DNA from: Fodinicurvata sp. EGI_FJ10296
GTDB taxonomy: Bacteria; Pseudomonadota; Alphaproteobacteria; DSM-16000; Inquilinaceae
Length of the DNA: 64,000 bases
Assembly (NCBI RefSeq): GCF_040712075.1
Contig: NZ_JBFCVL010000003.1
Span: 372,001 to 436,000, forward strand
Direction of reading: 5' to 3'
Part shown: piece after piece, positions 37,779 through 47,542 of the stretch
Position numbering within the stretch: position 1 is the stretch's first letter
Layout: every line of letters starts with the position of its first letter
Made by a program: the position numbers and the translations under genes
Notes under the pieces: generated by a model
What the model was told of the DNA's origin: nothing
What the model saw: the letters and a program-made list of their open reading frames with translations, nothing else
Databases searched by the model: none

Positions 37779-39289
37779 TATCGACCCTCTCCGGCCCAAC
37801 CGGGCTCGGCCATGGTCAGGGGCAGGATGCCGCCCCCGGCAATGCCGACGGCTATCGACGAAAACGCCAGGAGCAGGGCGACAACCTCCAGCGCCGGGCG
37901 GCGACGCCCGAGAATCCTGTCAGCGACAGCCTGGAACCGGCTATCGGGCAAGGGGCGGAAGGCGTATGCGAAAATCTTGAACATGTAGGCCGCCGACAGG
38001 AATCCGCCGCCGACGATCGGCACGACCCACACATATGCATCGCTCGCCATCGCCGCCCGCAGCATCAGCCACTTCCCCAGAAAGCCTGCACTGGGTGGCA
38101 ACCCCATGATCGAGACGCCGGCAACGGCGATCGCCATCATCGCCACTGGCATGGTCCGGGTCGATCCAATGAGCACACGCAGATGGTCGCTGCCGGCCGC
38201 GACGACGATGGACCCGGCAGCCAGGAACAGGGCGGCTTTTGCCAGTCCATGGGACAGCGCATGAATGACGGCGCCGGACCATGCCTCAGCGGCGGCTTCG
38301 GGCATTCCGGCGGCGATGATCGGGATTGCGACCAGAAGATAGCCCATCTGGGCAACCGTCGAATAAGCAATGATCGGCTTCAGCCGCGACTGCCGAAGCG
38401 CCTGGATCGAGCCCCAGACAATCGCGCCGGTGCCGAGCAGACCGAGCAGCACGGGCGCGGCCGGTGGCACGATGCCGGCAAACGGGCCCGTCCACAGCCG
38501 CAACAGGAACAGCGCCGCGGCCTTGACCAGCAGCGCCGACAAGATGGCGCTGACCGGCGCGACCGCACCGGTATGAGCCGGTGGCAGCCACCCATGCAGC
38601 GGCCACGCGGCCATCTTGATCAGCAGCCCGACGGTCATCAGCGTGACGCCGGCCAGGACAATACCGGCGCCATCGACCGACAGTGAAACCGGAATCAGCA
38701 TCTCCGGGACGAGCCCATGCCCGTCCAGGCGCCCGGTCACCGCGTAGATCAGAGCCACTCCCATCAGATAGATCAGCGACGCGCCGGTCGCCACCAGCAG
38801 ATACCGTATCTGAGCGGTCAGCGCCCTGGCGGTCCCGGAAAGGGCGATCAGTGCCACGCCGGCCAGACCCGTGACCTCCAGCGTGACATAGGCGGTGAAC
38901 AGGTCGGAGGTCAGGAACAGCGTGTTGAGGCCGGCCCACAGGAAGAGGATCGTGGCCCAGACCGCCGGCGACCGCGCATACCAGCCGTCTTCAATCAGGA
39001 TATGGACGCCCGCGGCAGCGAGGACACATGCCGCCATCAGCACCATGATGGCCGCCGCCCGGTCGGCCAGCAACGCTATGCCCAGAGGCGTCGGCCAGCC
39101 GCCCACCGTCGCCCCGATCGTACCGCCGACGGCCACGACGGCGGTCAACACGATGGCCGCGGCAGCCACGAAGACGAGCGCAGTCGCCGCCAGCCGCGAC
39201 ACATGGCGTCCCGGCGCCAGGGCGGCCGAGGCCGCAAACCCGATCGGACCGAGGATGACGGCGGTGAAAATCAGATCCGTCGGCTGCAT
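37778..39289 (-). CDS. Proton/cation antiporter-type subunit, first copy (MrpD/NuoM family)
   Basis: A 503-residue membrane protein. TM5 glutamate in YVTLEVTGLAGVALI, TM7 lysine in LLIKMAAWPLHGWLPPAHT, and TM8 lysine in ALLVKAAALFLLRL are all in place, as expected for a functional ion-channel subunit. SRLKPIIAYSTVAQMGYL follows in the family's usual position. It starts directly after the MrpC-like gene, one base from its stop, and matches the position that mrpD (or mbhH) has in related operons. Which ion it moves, proton or sodium, cannot be judged from these residues. Confidence 0.9.
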   Translation of the reverse strand: MQPTDLIFTAVILGPIGFAASAALAPGRHVSRLAATALVFVAAAAIVLTAVVAVGGTIGATVGGWPTPLGIALLADRAAAIMVLMAACVLAAAGVHILIEDGWYARSPAVWATILFLWAGLNTLFLTSDLFTAYVTLEVTGLAGVALIALSGTARALTAQIRYLLVATGASLIYLMGVALIYAVTGRLDGHGLVPEMLIPVSLSVDGAGIVLAGVTLMTVGLLIKMAAWPLHGWLPPAHTGAVAPVSAILSALLVKAAALFLLRLWTGPFAGIVPPAAPVLLGLLGTGAIVWGSIQALRQSRLKPIIAYSTVAQMGYLLVAIPIIAAGMPEAAAEAWSGAVIHALSHGLAKAALFLAAGSIVVAAGSDHLRVLIGSTRTMPVAMMAIAVAGVSIMGLPPSAGFLGKWLMLRAAMASDAYVWVVPIVGGGFLSAAYMFKIFAYAFRPLPDSRFQAVADRILGRRRPALEVVALLLAFSSIAVGIAGGGILPLTMAEPGWAGEGR

Positions 39290-39290
39290 G

Positions 39291-39602
39291 TCAGCGCCGG
39301 TCCCCCGGCTCGTCCAGGGTCAACCGGCCGGTTTCCCGGTACAGCCGAATGACGATCGCCAATGCCAGCGCCGTCGCGGCAACCGCCACGACCAGTCCCG
39401 TAATCACCATGGCCTGCGGTATCGGGTCGGGCACGCCGCCGCCACGAACGGCGACGGCGCAAAAGGTCATGAACACACCGCTGCCGGCAATGTTCAGCCC
39501 CAGGACCCGGCGCACCAGATGACGCCGGGCGAACAATCCGTGCAGCCCGATAACGAACAGCGCCGTGCCACTCAGGAAATATAACGCGACCGTCAACGAC
39601 AT
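39291..39602 (-). CDS. mrpC: MrpC/NuoK-like subunit
   Basis: A 103-residue protein with three membrane helices, the size and layout of NuoK, MrpC and MbhG. Characteristic stretches are FVIGLHGLFARRHLVRRVLGLNI and VPDPIPQAMVITGLVVAVAATALALAI; the last is the family signature (DP-x-PQALVLTAIVI). The ATG at 39602 (MSLTVALYF) starts at the first helix, and an upstream open region is ignored. In complexes of this type the subunit contacts the MrpA/D-type channel subunits. Short gaps to both neighbours show one operon. Confidence 0.9.
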   Translation of the reverse strand: MSLTVALYFLSGTALFVIGLHGLFARRHLVRRVLGLNIAGSGVFMTFCAVAVRGGGVPDPIPQAMVITGLVVAVAATALALAIVIRLYRETGRLTLDEPGDRR

Positions 39603-39618
39603 GGTTGTTTCCACTATC

Positions 39619-40758
39619 CTATGCGTCGCGATCCCGACCGTCGGACGGGTCGGTGCCGGACTCGTTGACGCTTGTCGTATCGGCATCGCGCATCTGCGGC
39701 CACCGCTCGCGGTCTCCCAGCGCCAGGGCCGCCAGGACCACTGCTATCCCGACGGTCAGGGCGATCTCGACCGCAATGATCACCACCTTCTGATCGCCGC
39801 CGATGAACGGAATGCCGCCGAAACCCGGCCCAACGACCGACGCGATCGCCAGCACCGCCGCCAGCACGGCGATCGCGGCCGACACCGTGGCGGTCACGAG
39901 CCGCGACCCGGCCGCAGGGTGGCGAAGCCGCCCGGAAAGGACAGCCACGATCAGCCCGGCGGCGGCAACCGTCCCGCCCTGAAAGGCGCCCCCGGGCCGA
40001 TCGGCGCCGATCGCCACCAGATAGCCCGCCGTCACAAGCGCCACGGGCAGGATGACGGTCGTCAGCAAGCCCAGTGCCGCGTTGCTGTCGCGGGGAACGC
40101 GATGATACTGCGCTGCCGATGGTGCCTCGGCGGCTGGTCTGCCATCGGCGCCGACCAGCACGACACCCAGAAGCGCAATCATCAGAATGCTCTTCTCAAG
40201 CAGCGTATCCAGCACACGAAAGCTCAGCAGGACGGCATTGACCGCATTGCCGAGTCCGGTCGCTTCGGTCTGGGCGAGCGCCAGCGTTCCGGCGCTGTCC
40301 ACCCCGGCAGATCCGGTCACGGCCAGATCGGTGAATTCGGCAAAACCAATCAGCCCGACACCCCCGATGCCTAGCGCGAGCAACAGGACGGCCATACCAC
40401 CGGCCCACCGTTCGCTCCGCCCCGCCGATTCGTCGATGTCGACGGCGTCGCGCGGCGTCGCCCCTTCGGGCGACCGCGCGATGTGCCCCAGCCGTGCCAG
40501 GGTACCGATGAGCAGGACGCCCGTCAGTCCCGCGCCGATCGCTGCCTCGGCCACGGCGATATCCGGGGCATCGAGCCGGAACCACGCCAGCGACAGGATG
40601 ATGCCATAGCTGATGAACAGCATCACGCCGGCCATGATGCGCGGGTGGGCCAGTGCGGCCCACGCCAGCACCGGCAGCAGGGACGCCAGCGCAATATCGA
40701 ACGCCGCGCCGCTGTCGGCGATCGTCGCGGCAAGGATGTCCTCAGCGGCGTCCGCCAT
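39619..40758 (-). CDS. Fused MbhD-MbhE-MbhF-like subunit (MrpA C-terminal part plus MrpB)
   Basis: A 379-residue membrane protein that joins modules usually found apart. Residues 20-90 (LAHPRIMAGVMLFISYGII, DAPDIAVAEAAIGAGL) match the DUF4040/MbhD part of the MrpA C-terminus. Residues 110-200 (NAVNAVLLSFRVLDTLLEKS) match MbhE, also part of long MrpA. Residues 245-350 (AGYLVAIGADRPGGAFQGG) match MrpB/MbhF, with the GGGFQGG-like signature. A Pro/Asp-rich cytoplasmic linker follows each helix bundle. In standard mrp operons the first two are part of MrpA and the third is MrpB, so this is a rearranged fusion. Its start overlaps the stop of mrpG (TGATG). Confidence 0.88.
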   Translation of the reverse strand: MADAAEDILAATIADSGAAFDIALASLLPVLAWAALAHPRIMAGVMLFISYGIILSLAWFRLDAPDIAVAEAAIGAGLTGVLLIGTLARLGHIARSPEGATPRDAVDIDESAGRSERWAGGMAVLLLALGIGGVGLIGFAEFTDLAVTGSAGVDSAGTLALAQTEATGLGNAVNAVLLSFRVLDTLLEKSILMIALLGVVLVGADGRPAAEAPSAAQYHRVPRDSNAALGLLTTVILPVALVTAGYLVAIGADRPGGAFQGGTVAAAGLIVAVLSGRLRHPAAGSRLVTATVSAAIAVLAAVLAIASVVGPGFGGIPFIGGDQKVVIIAVEIALTVGIAVVLAALALGDRERWPQMRDADTTSVNESGTDPSDGRDRDA

Positions 40759-41069
40759 CAGCTATCGGCCCCGGGCCGATCGGTGTCGGACCGACCCGGG
40801 TCAACGGCGACGCGCGCCGCGACGAGCTGCGAGACCGTCGCCGCCGACACCAGCGCCAGACCCCAGATCAGCACCAGCTTGACGATAGTGGCGAATTCGC
40901 CCGACAGAAGGCAGAGGCCGAGGACGATCAGTCCCAGGCCGACGGTATCGGCCTTGGTCAATGCGTGCAGGCGGCTGAGCAGGTCCGGCAGCCGCAAAAT
41001 CCCGAGCGTTCCGACCAGAAAGAAACCGGTGCCGGCGACCAGCAGGAGCACGGCGACGATGGCGATCAT
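40758..41069 (-). CDS. mrpG: MrpG-like subunit
   Basis: A 103-residue protein with three predicted helices and the signature GTLGILRLPDLLSRLHALTKADTVG, diagnostic for MrpG/MnhG/MbhC. A short polar C-terminal tail follows. It overlaps mrpF by four bases (ATGA), which indicates coupled translation. MrpG is a small accessory subunit needed for assembly or stability of the antiporter complex; its exact role is not known. Confidence 0.93.
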   Translation of the reverse strand: MIAIVAVLLLVAGTGFFLVGTLGILRLPDLLSRLHALTKADTVGLGLIVLGLCLLSGEFATIVKLVLIWGLALVSAATVSQLVAARVAVDPGRSDTDRPGADS

Positions 41070-41365
41070 GGTTGCTCCTCCCCCGGTTCGGCTGTTTCCG
41101 ACCGGCTTTCCTGCATCGCCAGACCGGATCTGGCCAGCGCCAGGCCGGTTACCGCGGCGAGCAAGCCGAGGATCAAGGCCGCGTCGATCGCCGCCTCTTC
41201 ACCCGTCGCGATTCCCAGTATCAACAATATGGCGATGCCCGTTGTTCCGAACAGTTGGACCGCCAGCATGCGATCGCCCGGCCCCGGTCCCCGATGGACC
41301 CTGATCAGCCCGACGCCAATGGACAACAGCAGGATCGTCGCGACGACATAAAGAAATGCGCTCAT
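41066..41365 (-). CDS. mrpF: MrpF-like subunit
   Basis: A 99-residue protein of three helices with GLIRVHRGPGPGDRMLAVQLFG, the MrpF/MnhF/MbhB signature (R-x-x-x-GPS-x-DR-x-x-A-x-D-x-x), and the helix GIAILLILGIATGEEAAIDAA. In the archaeal respiratory complex MbhB, which it resembles, this small subunit lies next to the sodium-moving part. Its start overlaps the mrpE stop by four bases and its stop overlaps mrpG, consistent with equal production. Confidence 0.93.
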   Translation of the reverse strand: MSAFLYVVATILLLSIGVGLIRVHRGPGPGDRMLAVQLFGTTGIAILLILGIATGEEAAIDAALILGLLAAVTGLALARSGLAMQESRSETAEPGEEQP

Positions 41366-41904
41366 CGGCGGCCCCTTAATGATCCCCTTGTCATGTGGCG
41401 TATCCGCCGCTCTTCTTCGTGCACCCCGGCAACGATCGACGGGTCATCGACGAGAACGTGGACCCGGACCCGGTCGCCCGCGCTGCCCGCCGTCAGCGAC
41501 CCCGGCACCAGACTGACGACACCGGTGAACAACGCCCGCGGCCATCCATCCGGTGTCGACGTTGGAATATCGGTTAAACGCGGCGTTATGTTCAGGCGCG
41601 GGGCCAGAACACGCCCGGAGACATCGACCGCGCCAGCCAGGGCGCGCCAGAGAAAACCCGGTATCCAGGCAAGGAACCGTATCGGCGACAGGTGGGGGCC
41701 AGAGCGTGGCCCGGATTCCGGCCCCGGACTCGGCACTGCAAGGACCACGAGTCCGGCAGCCGCCGCGGCCACCGCGATTCCAGGCACCAGCATCGATGCG
41801 GCACCGCCGGTAAGCACCAGCCAGACCGCCGCACAGACGGTCGCAACCGCCGCATACCGGCGAACGGTGGCCGGCTCGGGGCGGCGCGAAATGAGGTGTC
41901 CCAT
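41362..41904 (-). CDS. mrpE: MrpE-like subunit
   Basis: First gene of the eight-gene operon, about 180 residues from the ATG at 41904. Two N-terminal helices (YAAVATVCAAVWLVLTGG and VPGIAVAAAAAGLVVLAV) are followed by the cytoplasmic MrpE domain, with TGVVSLVPGSLTAGSAGDRVRVH corresponding to the conserved S-x-TPGT-x-x-x-x-GD-x-L-x-VH block, and a charged tail. An open frame continues to 42054 but crosses the promoter region of pstS and has no MrpE similarity. It is divergent from pstS, sharing a 160-base regulatory region. Confidence 0.9.
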   Translation of the reverse strand: MGHLISRRPEPATVRRYAAVATVCAAVWLVLTGGAASMLVPGIAVAAAAAGLVVLAVPSPGPESGPRSGPHLSPIRFLAWIPGFLWRALAGAVDVSGRVLAPRLNITPRLTDIPTSTPDGWPRALFTGVVSLVPGSLTAGSAGDRVRVHVLVDDPSIVAGVHEEERRIRHMTRGSLRGRR

Positions 41905-41939
41905 GGCTAAGGATCTCGTTGGATCGCGTGCGGGAGCGA

Positions 41940-41973
41940 CTGTCACAAAACAGTAATGGAAACGAAATATATC
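41940..41973 (+). promoter_or_regulatory. PHO box and -10 element for the pst operon
   Basis: CTGTCACAAAACAGTAAT (41940-41957) matches the PhoB box (two seven-base CTGTCAT-like halves spaced by four bases): six of seven in the first half, five of seven in the second. A TATATC at 41968-41973 is ten bases on, the usual PhoB-to-minus-10 distance, where a -35 element is not needed. The second half also lies in a near-perfect inverted repeat (CAGTAATGGA and TCCATTACAG, 41951-41981), which could bind another regulator. Since PhoB is encoded in the same operon, self-regulation by phosphate starvation is likely. Confidence 0.65.
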
Positions 41974-42065
41974 CATTACAGACCCTCTGTATAGTCCGCG
42001 GCGTTCAATCAGGGAAGTGACAACGCGCTTCGCCGAACCCACATTACAGGCCAATGGAGAAATCC

Positions 42066-43103
42066 GTGAAATTCAGGACCTATGCCAGCGCCGCCGCGCT
42101 CGCGGTTGCCGGCGTCGCCCTTGCCGGCACGGCCGACGCCCAGACCCGCGATCAGATTTCCATCGTCGGCTCGTCGACGGTGTTCCCTTATACGCAAGCC
42201 GTGGCGGAAGTCTTCGCCAACAGCACCGACTTCCCGTCCCCCGTCGTTGAGTCGACCGGCTCCGGCGGCGGCATGCAGATCTTCTGTCAGGGCGTCGGCG
42301 TCGACAATCCCGACATCACCGGCGCGTCGCGGGCCATGACCCAGTCGGAATACGATCTGTGCCAGGAAAACGGCGTCGAAAGCATCACCGAAGTCCAGAT
42401 CGGCAGCGACGGCCTGTCGCTCGCGATCTCGGTCGACGGCCCGGATTTCGATCTGACCAAGGCCGAAATCTTCCAGGCCCTGGCCGCGCAGGTCGAGGTT
42501 GACGGCGAAATCGTCGACAATCCCTACACCAACTGGTCCGAGATCAACAGCGACCTGCCCGATATGGACATCGAAGTCTTCGGTCCGCCGCCGACATCCG
42601 GCACCCGCGACGCCTTCGTCGAACTGGCGATGGAAGAAGGCTGCATGGAATTTCCGGCGATCGCCGCGCTTGAAGGCGACGAGCAGGAAGACGTCTGCGC
42701 ACGCATGCGCACCGACGGCCCCTTCGTCGAAGCCGGCGAGAACGACAACCTGATCGTCCAGCGCCTCCAGGAAGACTCTGCCACGGTCGGCATCTTCGGC
42801 TACTCGTTCCTTTACGAGAATCAGGACGCGCTCAAGGCCGTGACGGTCGGCGGCGTTTCGCCGAACCCCGACACGATTGCCGACGGCAGCTACGGCATTT
42901 CGCGTCCGCTGTTCTTCTACATCAAGAACGCGCACCGTGAGGCCATTCCGGGCATGGAAGAATTCATTGCCGAGTATTTGTCCGAAGAGGCCTTCGGCAA
43001 TGGTGGCTATCTTGAGGAGCGTGGCCTTGTTCCGCTGCCGGAAGCGCGCCGTGAAGAGGTTCGCGAGGCCGCTATGAACGGCACGCACATGGACCGCTAC
43101 TAA
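42066..43103 (+). CDS. pstS: Phosphate ABC transporter, periplasmic phosphate-binding protein
   Basis: Binds phosphate in the periplasm and delivers it to PstCA. The protein has a signal peptide (MKFRTYASAAALAVAGVALAG, cleaved after ADA) and the phosphate-binding motifs IVGSSTVFPYTQAVAE, TGSGGGMQIFCQGVG, and SGTRDAFVEL, close to the PstS family of alphaproteobacteria. A GTG at 42066 is chosen: TGGAGAA lies five bases before it, and the upstream ATG at 42054 would overlap that ribosome site and add an acidic residue to the signal peptide. The length is about 345. A PHO box stands about 125 bases upstream and a strong terminator hairpin follows. Confidence 0.95.
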   Translation: MKFRTYASAAALAVAGVALAGTADAQTRDQISIVGSSTVFPYTQAVAEVFANSTDFPSPVVESTGSGGGMQIFCQGVGVDNPDITGASRAMTQSEYDLCQENGVESITEVQIGSDGLSLAISVDGPDFDLTKAEIFQALAAQVEVDGEIVDNPYTNWSEINSDLPDMDIEVFGPPPTSGTRDAFVELAMEEGCMEFPAIAALEGDEQEDVCARMRTDGPFVEAGENDNLIVQRLQEDSATVGIFGYSFLYENQDALKAVTVGGVSPNPDTIADGSYGISRPLFFYIKNAHREAIPGMEEFIAEYLSEEAFGNGGYLEERGLVPLPEARREEVREAAMNGTHMDRY

Positions 43104-43140
43104 AGTCTTGTCCGGGGTCCTCGTATCGGGTACCCCCCGC

Positions 43141-43184
43141 CGGTTCGGTCACCTCAAAGGTGGCCGAACCGATCGGCGTTTTTT
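43141..43184 (+). terminator. Intrinsic terminator after pstS
   Basis: A 13-base stem, CGGTTCGGTCACC with GGTGGCCGAACCG (one G-U pair), surrounds a five-base loop and is followed by seven bases and then TTTTTT. It separates pstS from pstC. Only part of the transcripts would read through, so PstS is made in excess, as is common for binding proteins. Confidence 0.85.
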
Positions 43185-43278
43185 CATCGTGCTGTCTTGT
43201 TCGATACCCACTTTGCGTTGACGGACCAATGGATCGTCATTTTACGAACCTTTCGCCATTTCCAAGGGCTCACACGCC

Positions 43279-44661
43279 ATGGTGACATCCCTGACATTCG
43301 GCCTGATCTTTCTGTTGACCGCCATCGCCTACATGACCGGCCGCAAGCGGGCCATCGGCAAGGCACGCGCCGCGAACGCAGCCCTGCATTCGCGCCCGCA
43401 ATATTACGGGGCCTACGTCGCGCTGTGGTGTGCCATACCCTCGCTGGTTTTCGTCCTGCTCTGGCTGGCGTTCGACGAGACGATCGTCCAGCTCATCGTT
43501 TTGGCCAGCCTTCCGGCCGACCAGGTGGCGTTGTTGAATCCGGGGCAAATGAGTCTTCTGGCTGGCGAAATCATTTCAATCTACCACGGCCAGATATTCG
43601 GTGAACCGGAACCCTATCTGCGCGAGGCCGCCGCGTTTTACGGTACGCTGCAAGCCCTGTCGTCATGGGCGGCGATCGTCGTCGGGCTCGCCGCCGCAAG
43701 CTTCGGCCTCCTGTTCGCACAGCGCCAGATCGCACCGTCCATGCGTGCACGCAACAGGGTCGAGCGGACGATCACGACCCTGCTTCTTATTGCGGCCCTG
43801 GCGGCGATTCTGACCACCATCGGTATCGTCACGGCGCTGGTCTTCGAAAGCAGCCGGTTCTTCGCCCGCGTTCCGCCGCTTGAATTCCTGTTCGGCCTGA
43901 ACTGGGAACCGCAGATTCCGATACGCGACGATCAGGTCGCCGGACTGGGAGCATTCGGGGCGCTGCCCGTGTTCTGGGGCACCATTTTCATCAGCATCAT
44001 CGCCATGACGGTCGCCATTCCGATCGGCATCTTGTCGGGCGTCTACATGGCGGAGTTCGCTTCGCGGTCGATCCGGAGCATTCTGAAGCCGGCTCTGGAA
44101 ATTCTGGCCGGGGTGCCGACGATCGTCTACGGCTTTTTCGCGGTGCTGGTGATCGCCCCGGCCCTGCGTCGGTACGGCACGATTCTGGGCCTGGACGTGG
44201 CCTCCAACAGCGCCCTGGCCGCCGGCGGCGTCATGGGCTTCATGCTCATACCGTTCATATCGTCGTTCGTCGACGACGCGCTCAATGCCGTTCCCCGCTC
44301 GCTGCGCGAGGGATCGCTGGCGATGGGCGCCACCAACACCGAAACCATCACCCGCGTGCTGCTGCCGGCCGCCCTGCCGGGCATCGTCGGAGGCGTTCTG
44401 CTGGCCGTCAGCCGTGCGATCGGCGAAACCATGATCGTCGTCATGGCCGCTGGTCTGACCGCACGCTTCACGCTCAACCCGCTTGAGGGCGTAACGACGG
44501 TAACGGTGCAGATCGTCACCCTTCTGATCGGCGATACGGCATTCGACAATCCAAAGACACTGTCGGCCTTCGGGCTGGGGCTGGTTCTATTCCTGTCGAC
44601 CCTGTCACTGAACATCGTCGCCTTGCGAACGGTGAAAAAGTATCGGGAACAATATGACTGA
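43279..44661 (+). CDS. pstC: Phosphate ABC transporter permease PstC, long type
   Basis: Inner-membrane subunit of the phosphate importer. After an N-terminal extension of about 200 residues with at least three membrane segments (VTSLTFGLIFLLTAIAYMTG at the start), of the PstC N-terminal domain type found in alphaproteobacteria, the C-terminal 250 residues form the ABC permease domain. The EAA loop is SLREGSLAMGATNTETITRVLLPAALPGIVGG. At 460 residues it is longer than the roughly 320 of E. coli PstC. The stop overlaps the pstA start by eight bases. The gene is about 95 bases after the pstS terminator, without an obvious own promoter. Confidence 0.95.
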   Translation: MVTSLTFGLIFLLTAIAYMTGRKRAIGKARAANAALHSRPQYYGAYVALWCAIPSLVFVLLWLAFDETIVQLIVLASLPADQVALLNPGQMSLLAGEIISIYHGQIFGEPEPYLREAAAFYGTLQALSSWAAIVVGLAAASFGLLFAQRQIAPSMRARNRVERTITTLLLIAALAAILTTIGIVTALVFESSRFFARVPPLEFLFGLNWEPQIPIRDDQVAGLGAFGALPVFWGTIFISIIAMTVAIPIGILSGVYMAEFASRSIRSILKPALEILAGVPTIVYGFFAVLVIAPALRRYGTILGLDVASNSALAAGGVMGFMLIPFISSFVDDALNAVPRSLREGSLAMGATNTETITRVLLPAALPGIVGGVLLAVSRAIGETMIVVMAAGLTARFTLNPLEGVTTVTVQIVTLLIGDTAFDNPKTLSAFGLGLVLFLSTLSLNIVALRTVKKYREQYD

Positions 44662-45955
44662 TATCACACACCGGACCGGCACGACGGTGGCAGCCTCGCC
44701 GCAAAGCGGGCCGTCGGCCGCCGAACGACGCCTGAAACGGCGCTATGCGAAGAACTGGCGCTTCCAGGCCTATGGCATTTCCGCGATCGCGATCGCGTTG
44801 CTTATCCTGGGCACGCTGATCGGCTCCATGATCGCCACCGGCTATCATGCGCTGACCCAGACGCATCTCGACCTGACGGTCGAGATACCGGCCGATGCCG
44901 TGGACCCGGCCTCTCCCGGCGACGGCGATTATCGCCAGATGGCGCGCACCGCACTGCTGGAACAGTTTCCGACAGTGGCGGCCGAGGACGAACGCGCGTT
45001 GACCGATATGCTGTCGGCCGGCGCCCCCCTGGCGCTGCGCGACCGCATCGTTGGCGATCCATCACTGATCGGCAGCACCATCGCCATAATGGTCCCCGTT
45101 TCCGATCCTTTCGACCAGCTTGCCAAGGGCCTCGTTCAGAGAGACACGCCGGAGGACAGGCGCCGCGTAACCGACCAGCAGATTGTCTGGTTCGACCAGT
45201 TGGCCGACGACGGCGCAATCTCGCGGCCCCTGAACTGGGCGCTCCTGACCAGCGCCGATAGCCGGCATCCGGAACTCGCCGGCCTCAAAGGGGCGTTGAT
45301 CGGCTCGTTCTACGCCCTGCTCGTCTGCTTTCTGATCAGTTTTCCGGTGGGAGTTTCGGCGGCGATCTATCTGGAAGAGTTCGCACCGAAGAACCGATGG
45401 ACGGACCTGATCGAGGTCAACATCAATAACCTCGCTGCCGTGCCGTCGATCGTGTTCGGCCTGCTCGGTCTGGCCGTGTTCCTGAATTTCTTCGGGCTGC
45501 CGCGCTCCGCCCCGCTGGTCGGCGGCATGGTGCTGTCACTGATGACGTTGCCGACCATCATCATCGCCACGCGCAACGCGTTGAAGGCCGTGCCGCCATC
45601 GATCCGCGAGGCCGCACTGGCGGTTGGCGCATCGCGGTTGCAGACAGTGCTGCATCATGTGCTGCCACTCGCCATGCCCGGCATCCTGACCGGCACGATC
45701 ATCGGGCTGGCGCAGGCGCTGGGCGAGACGGCGCCGTTGCTGTTGATCGGAATGAACGCCTTCATCACGTCGGCGCCGGACAGCATGTTCAGTCCGTCGA
45801 CGGCTCTGCCGACCCAGATCTACATCTGGGCCGACAGTCCGGAACGAGGCTTCACGTCGCGCACGTCGGCCGCGATCCTCGTCGTTCTGTGCTTCATGAT
45901 CTGCATGAACGCCATTGCGATATTCATGCGCCGCAAATTCGAGAACAGATGGTAG
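44654..45955 (+). CDS. pstA: Phosphate ABC transporter permease PstA, long type
   Basis: Second membrane subunit of the importer. After a cytoplasmic N-terminus (residues 1-35) and one membrane segment ([18 protein letters not shown]), there is a periplasmic insert of about 150 residues of the DUF3333 type seen in long PstA proteins. The permease domain begins near residue 215 ([20 protein letters not shown]) and contains the EAA loop [28 protein letters not shown]. The length, 433 residues, is typical of this longer branch. It overlaps pstC at its start and stands five bases from pstB. Confidence 0.95.
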   Translation: MTDITHRTGTTVAASPQSGPSAAERRLKRRYAKNWRFQAYGISAIAIALLILGTLIGSMIATGYHALTQTHLDLTVEIPADAVDPASPGDGDYRQMARTALLEQFPTVAAEDERALTDMLSAGAPLALRDRIVGDPSLIGSTIAIMVPVSDPFDQLAKGLVQRDTPEDRRRVTDQQIVWFDQLADDGAISRPLNWALLTSADSRHPELAGLKGALIGSFYALLVCFLISFPVGVSAAIYLEEFAPKNRWTDLIEVNINNLAAVPSIVFGLLGLAVFLNFFGLPRSAPLVGGMVLSLMTLPTIIIATRNALKAVPPSIREAALAVGASRLQTVLHHVLPLAMPGILTGTIIGLAQALGETAPLLLIGMNAFITSAPDSMFSPSTALPTQIYIWADSPERGFTSRTSAAILVVLCFMICMNAIAIFMRRKFENRW

Positions 45956-45959
45956 GCCA

Positions 45960-46778
<819 letters not shown>

Positions 46779-46807
46779 GCGAACAGATTCCAGGGGACGA
46801 GAGATCC

Positions 46808-47527
46808 ATGGCGACAGACCACACGTCGAAATCCTTCGACAAGGAGCTGGAAAAGCTCAAGCAGCACATCTATCGCATGGGCGGCGCCGCGGAAGCGCAG
46901 TTCGAGGCGGCCATTCACTGCATTGGCAAACGCGACGGCGACAGCGCGCCGGACGTCATCGCCGGCGACAAGCAGATCGACGAATTCGAAGCGACGATCA
47001 ATGCCGAAGCCGTGCGGGTGCTCGCTCTGCGTCAGCCCATGGCCAACGATCTGCGCGAGGTCCTTTCGGCCCTGAAAATCGCCAGCGATCTGGAGCGGAT
47101 CGGCGACTACGCCGCCAATATCGCCAAACGCTCGATCGCCCTGGCCCAGGTGCCGGCAGTCGAGCCGGTGCGTGCGGTGCCGCGCATGGGCCGCCTGGCG
47201 CAAGGGATCATCAAGGACGTCCTCGATGCCTATATCGATCTCGACGTGGACCGGGCAATCGACGCTTGGCGGCGGGACGAAGAACTCGACGACCTCTATA
47301 CCGCGCTCTTCCGCCAGACATTGACCTATATGATGGAAGACACGCGCATGATCACGCCCTGCACCCATCTTCTCTTCATCGCCAAGAATATCGAACGCAT
47401 CGGTGACCACGCGACCAACATCGCGGAAACGGTTCATTTCCAGATCACCGGACGAACCATGGCCGACGACCGGCCAAAGGGCGACAACAGCAGCTACGAA
47501 GTCGTCAATCCCTCGCAAGACAAATAA
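46808..47527 (+). CDS. phoU: Phosphate-signalling protein PhoU
   Basis: Cytoplasmic helical protein of 239 residues that links the Pst transporter to PhoR and represses the Pho regulon when phosphate is plentiful. Two PhoU three-helix repeats are visible, each with the metal-binding E/D-x-x-x-D pattern: ALKIASDLERIGDYAANIAK in the first and LLFIAKNIERIGDHATNIAE in the second. The start MATDHTSKSFDKELEKL is preceded by GGGACGAGAG. It stands 29 bases after pstB and 15 before phoB. Confidence 0.95.
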   Translation: MATDHTSKSFDKELEKLKQHIYRMGGAAEAQFEAAIHCIGKRDGDSAPDVIAGDKQIDEFEATINAEAVRVLALRQPMANDLREVLSALKIASDLERIGDYAANIAKRSIALAQVPAVEPVRAVPRMGRLAQGIIKDVLDAYIDLDVDRAIDAWRRDEELDDLYTALFRQTLTYMMEDTRMITPCTHLLFIAKNIERIGDHATNIAETVHFQITGRTMADDRPKGDNSSYEVVNPSQDK

Positions 47528-47542
47528 AGGCGGACAAATATC

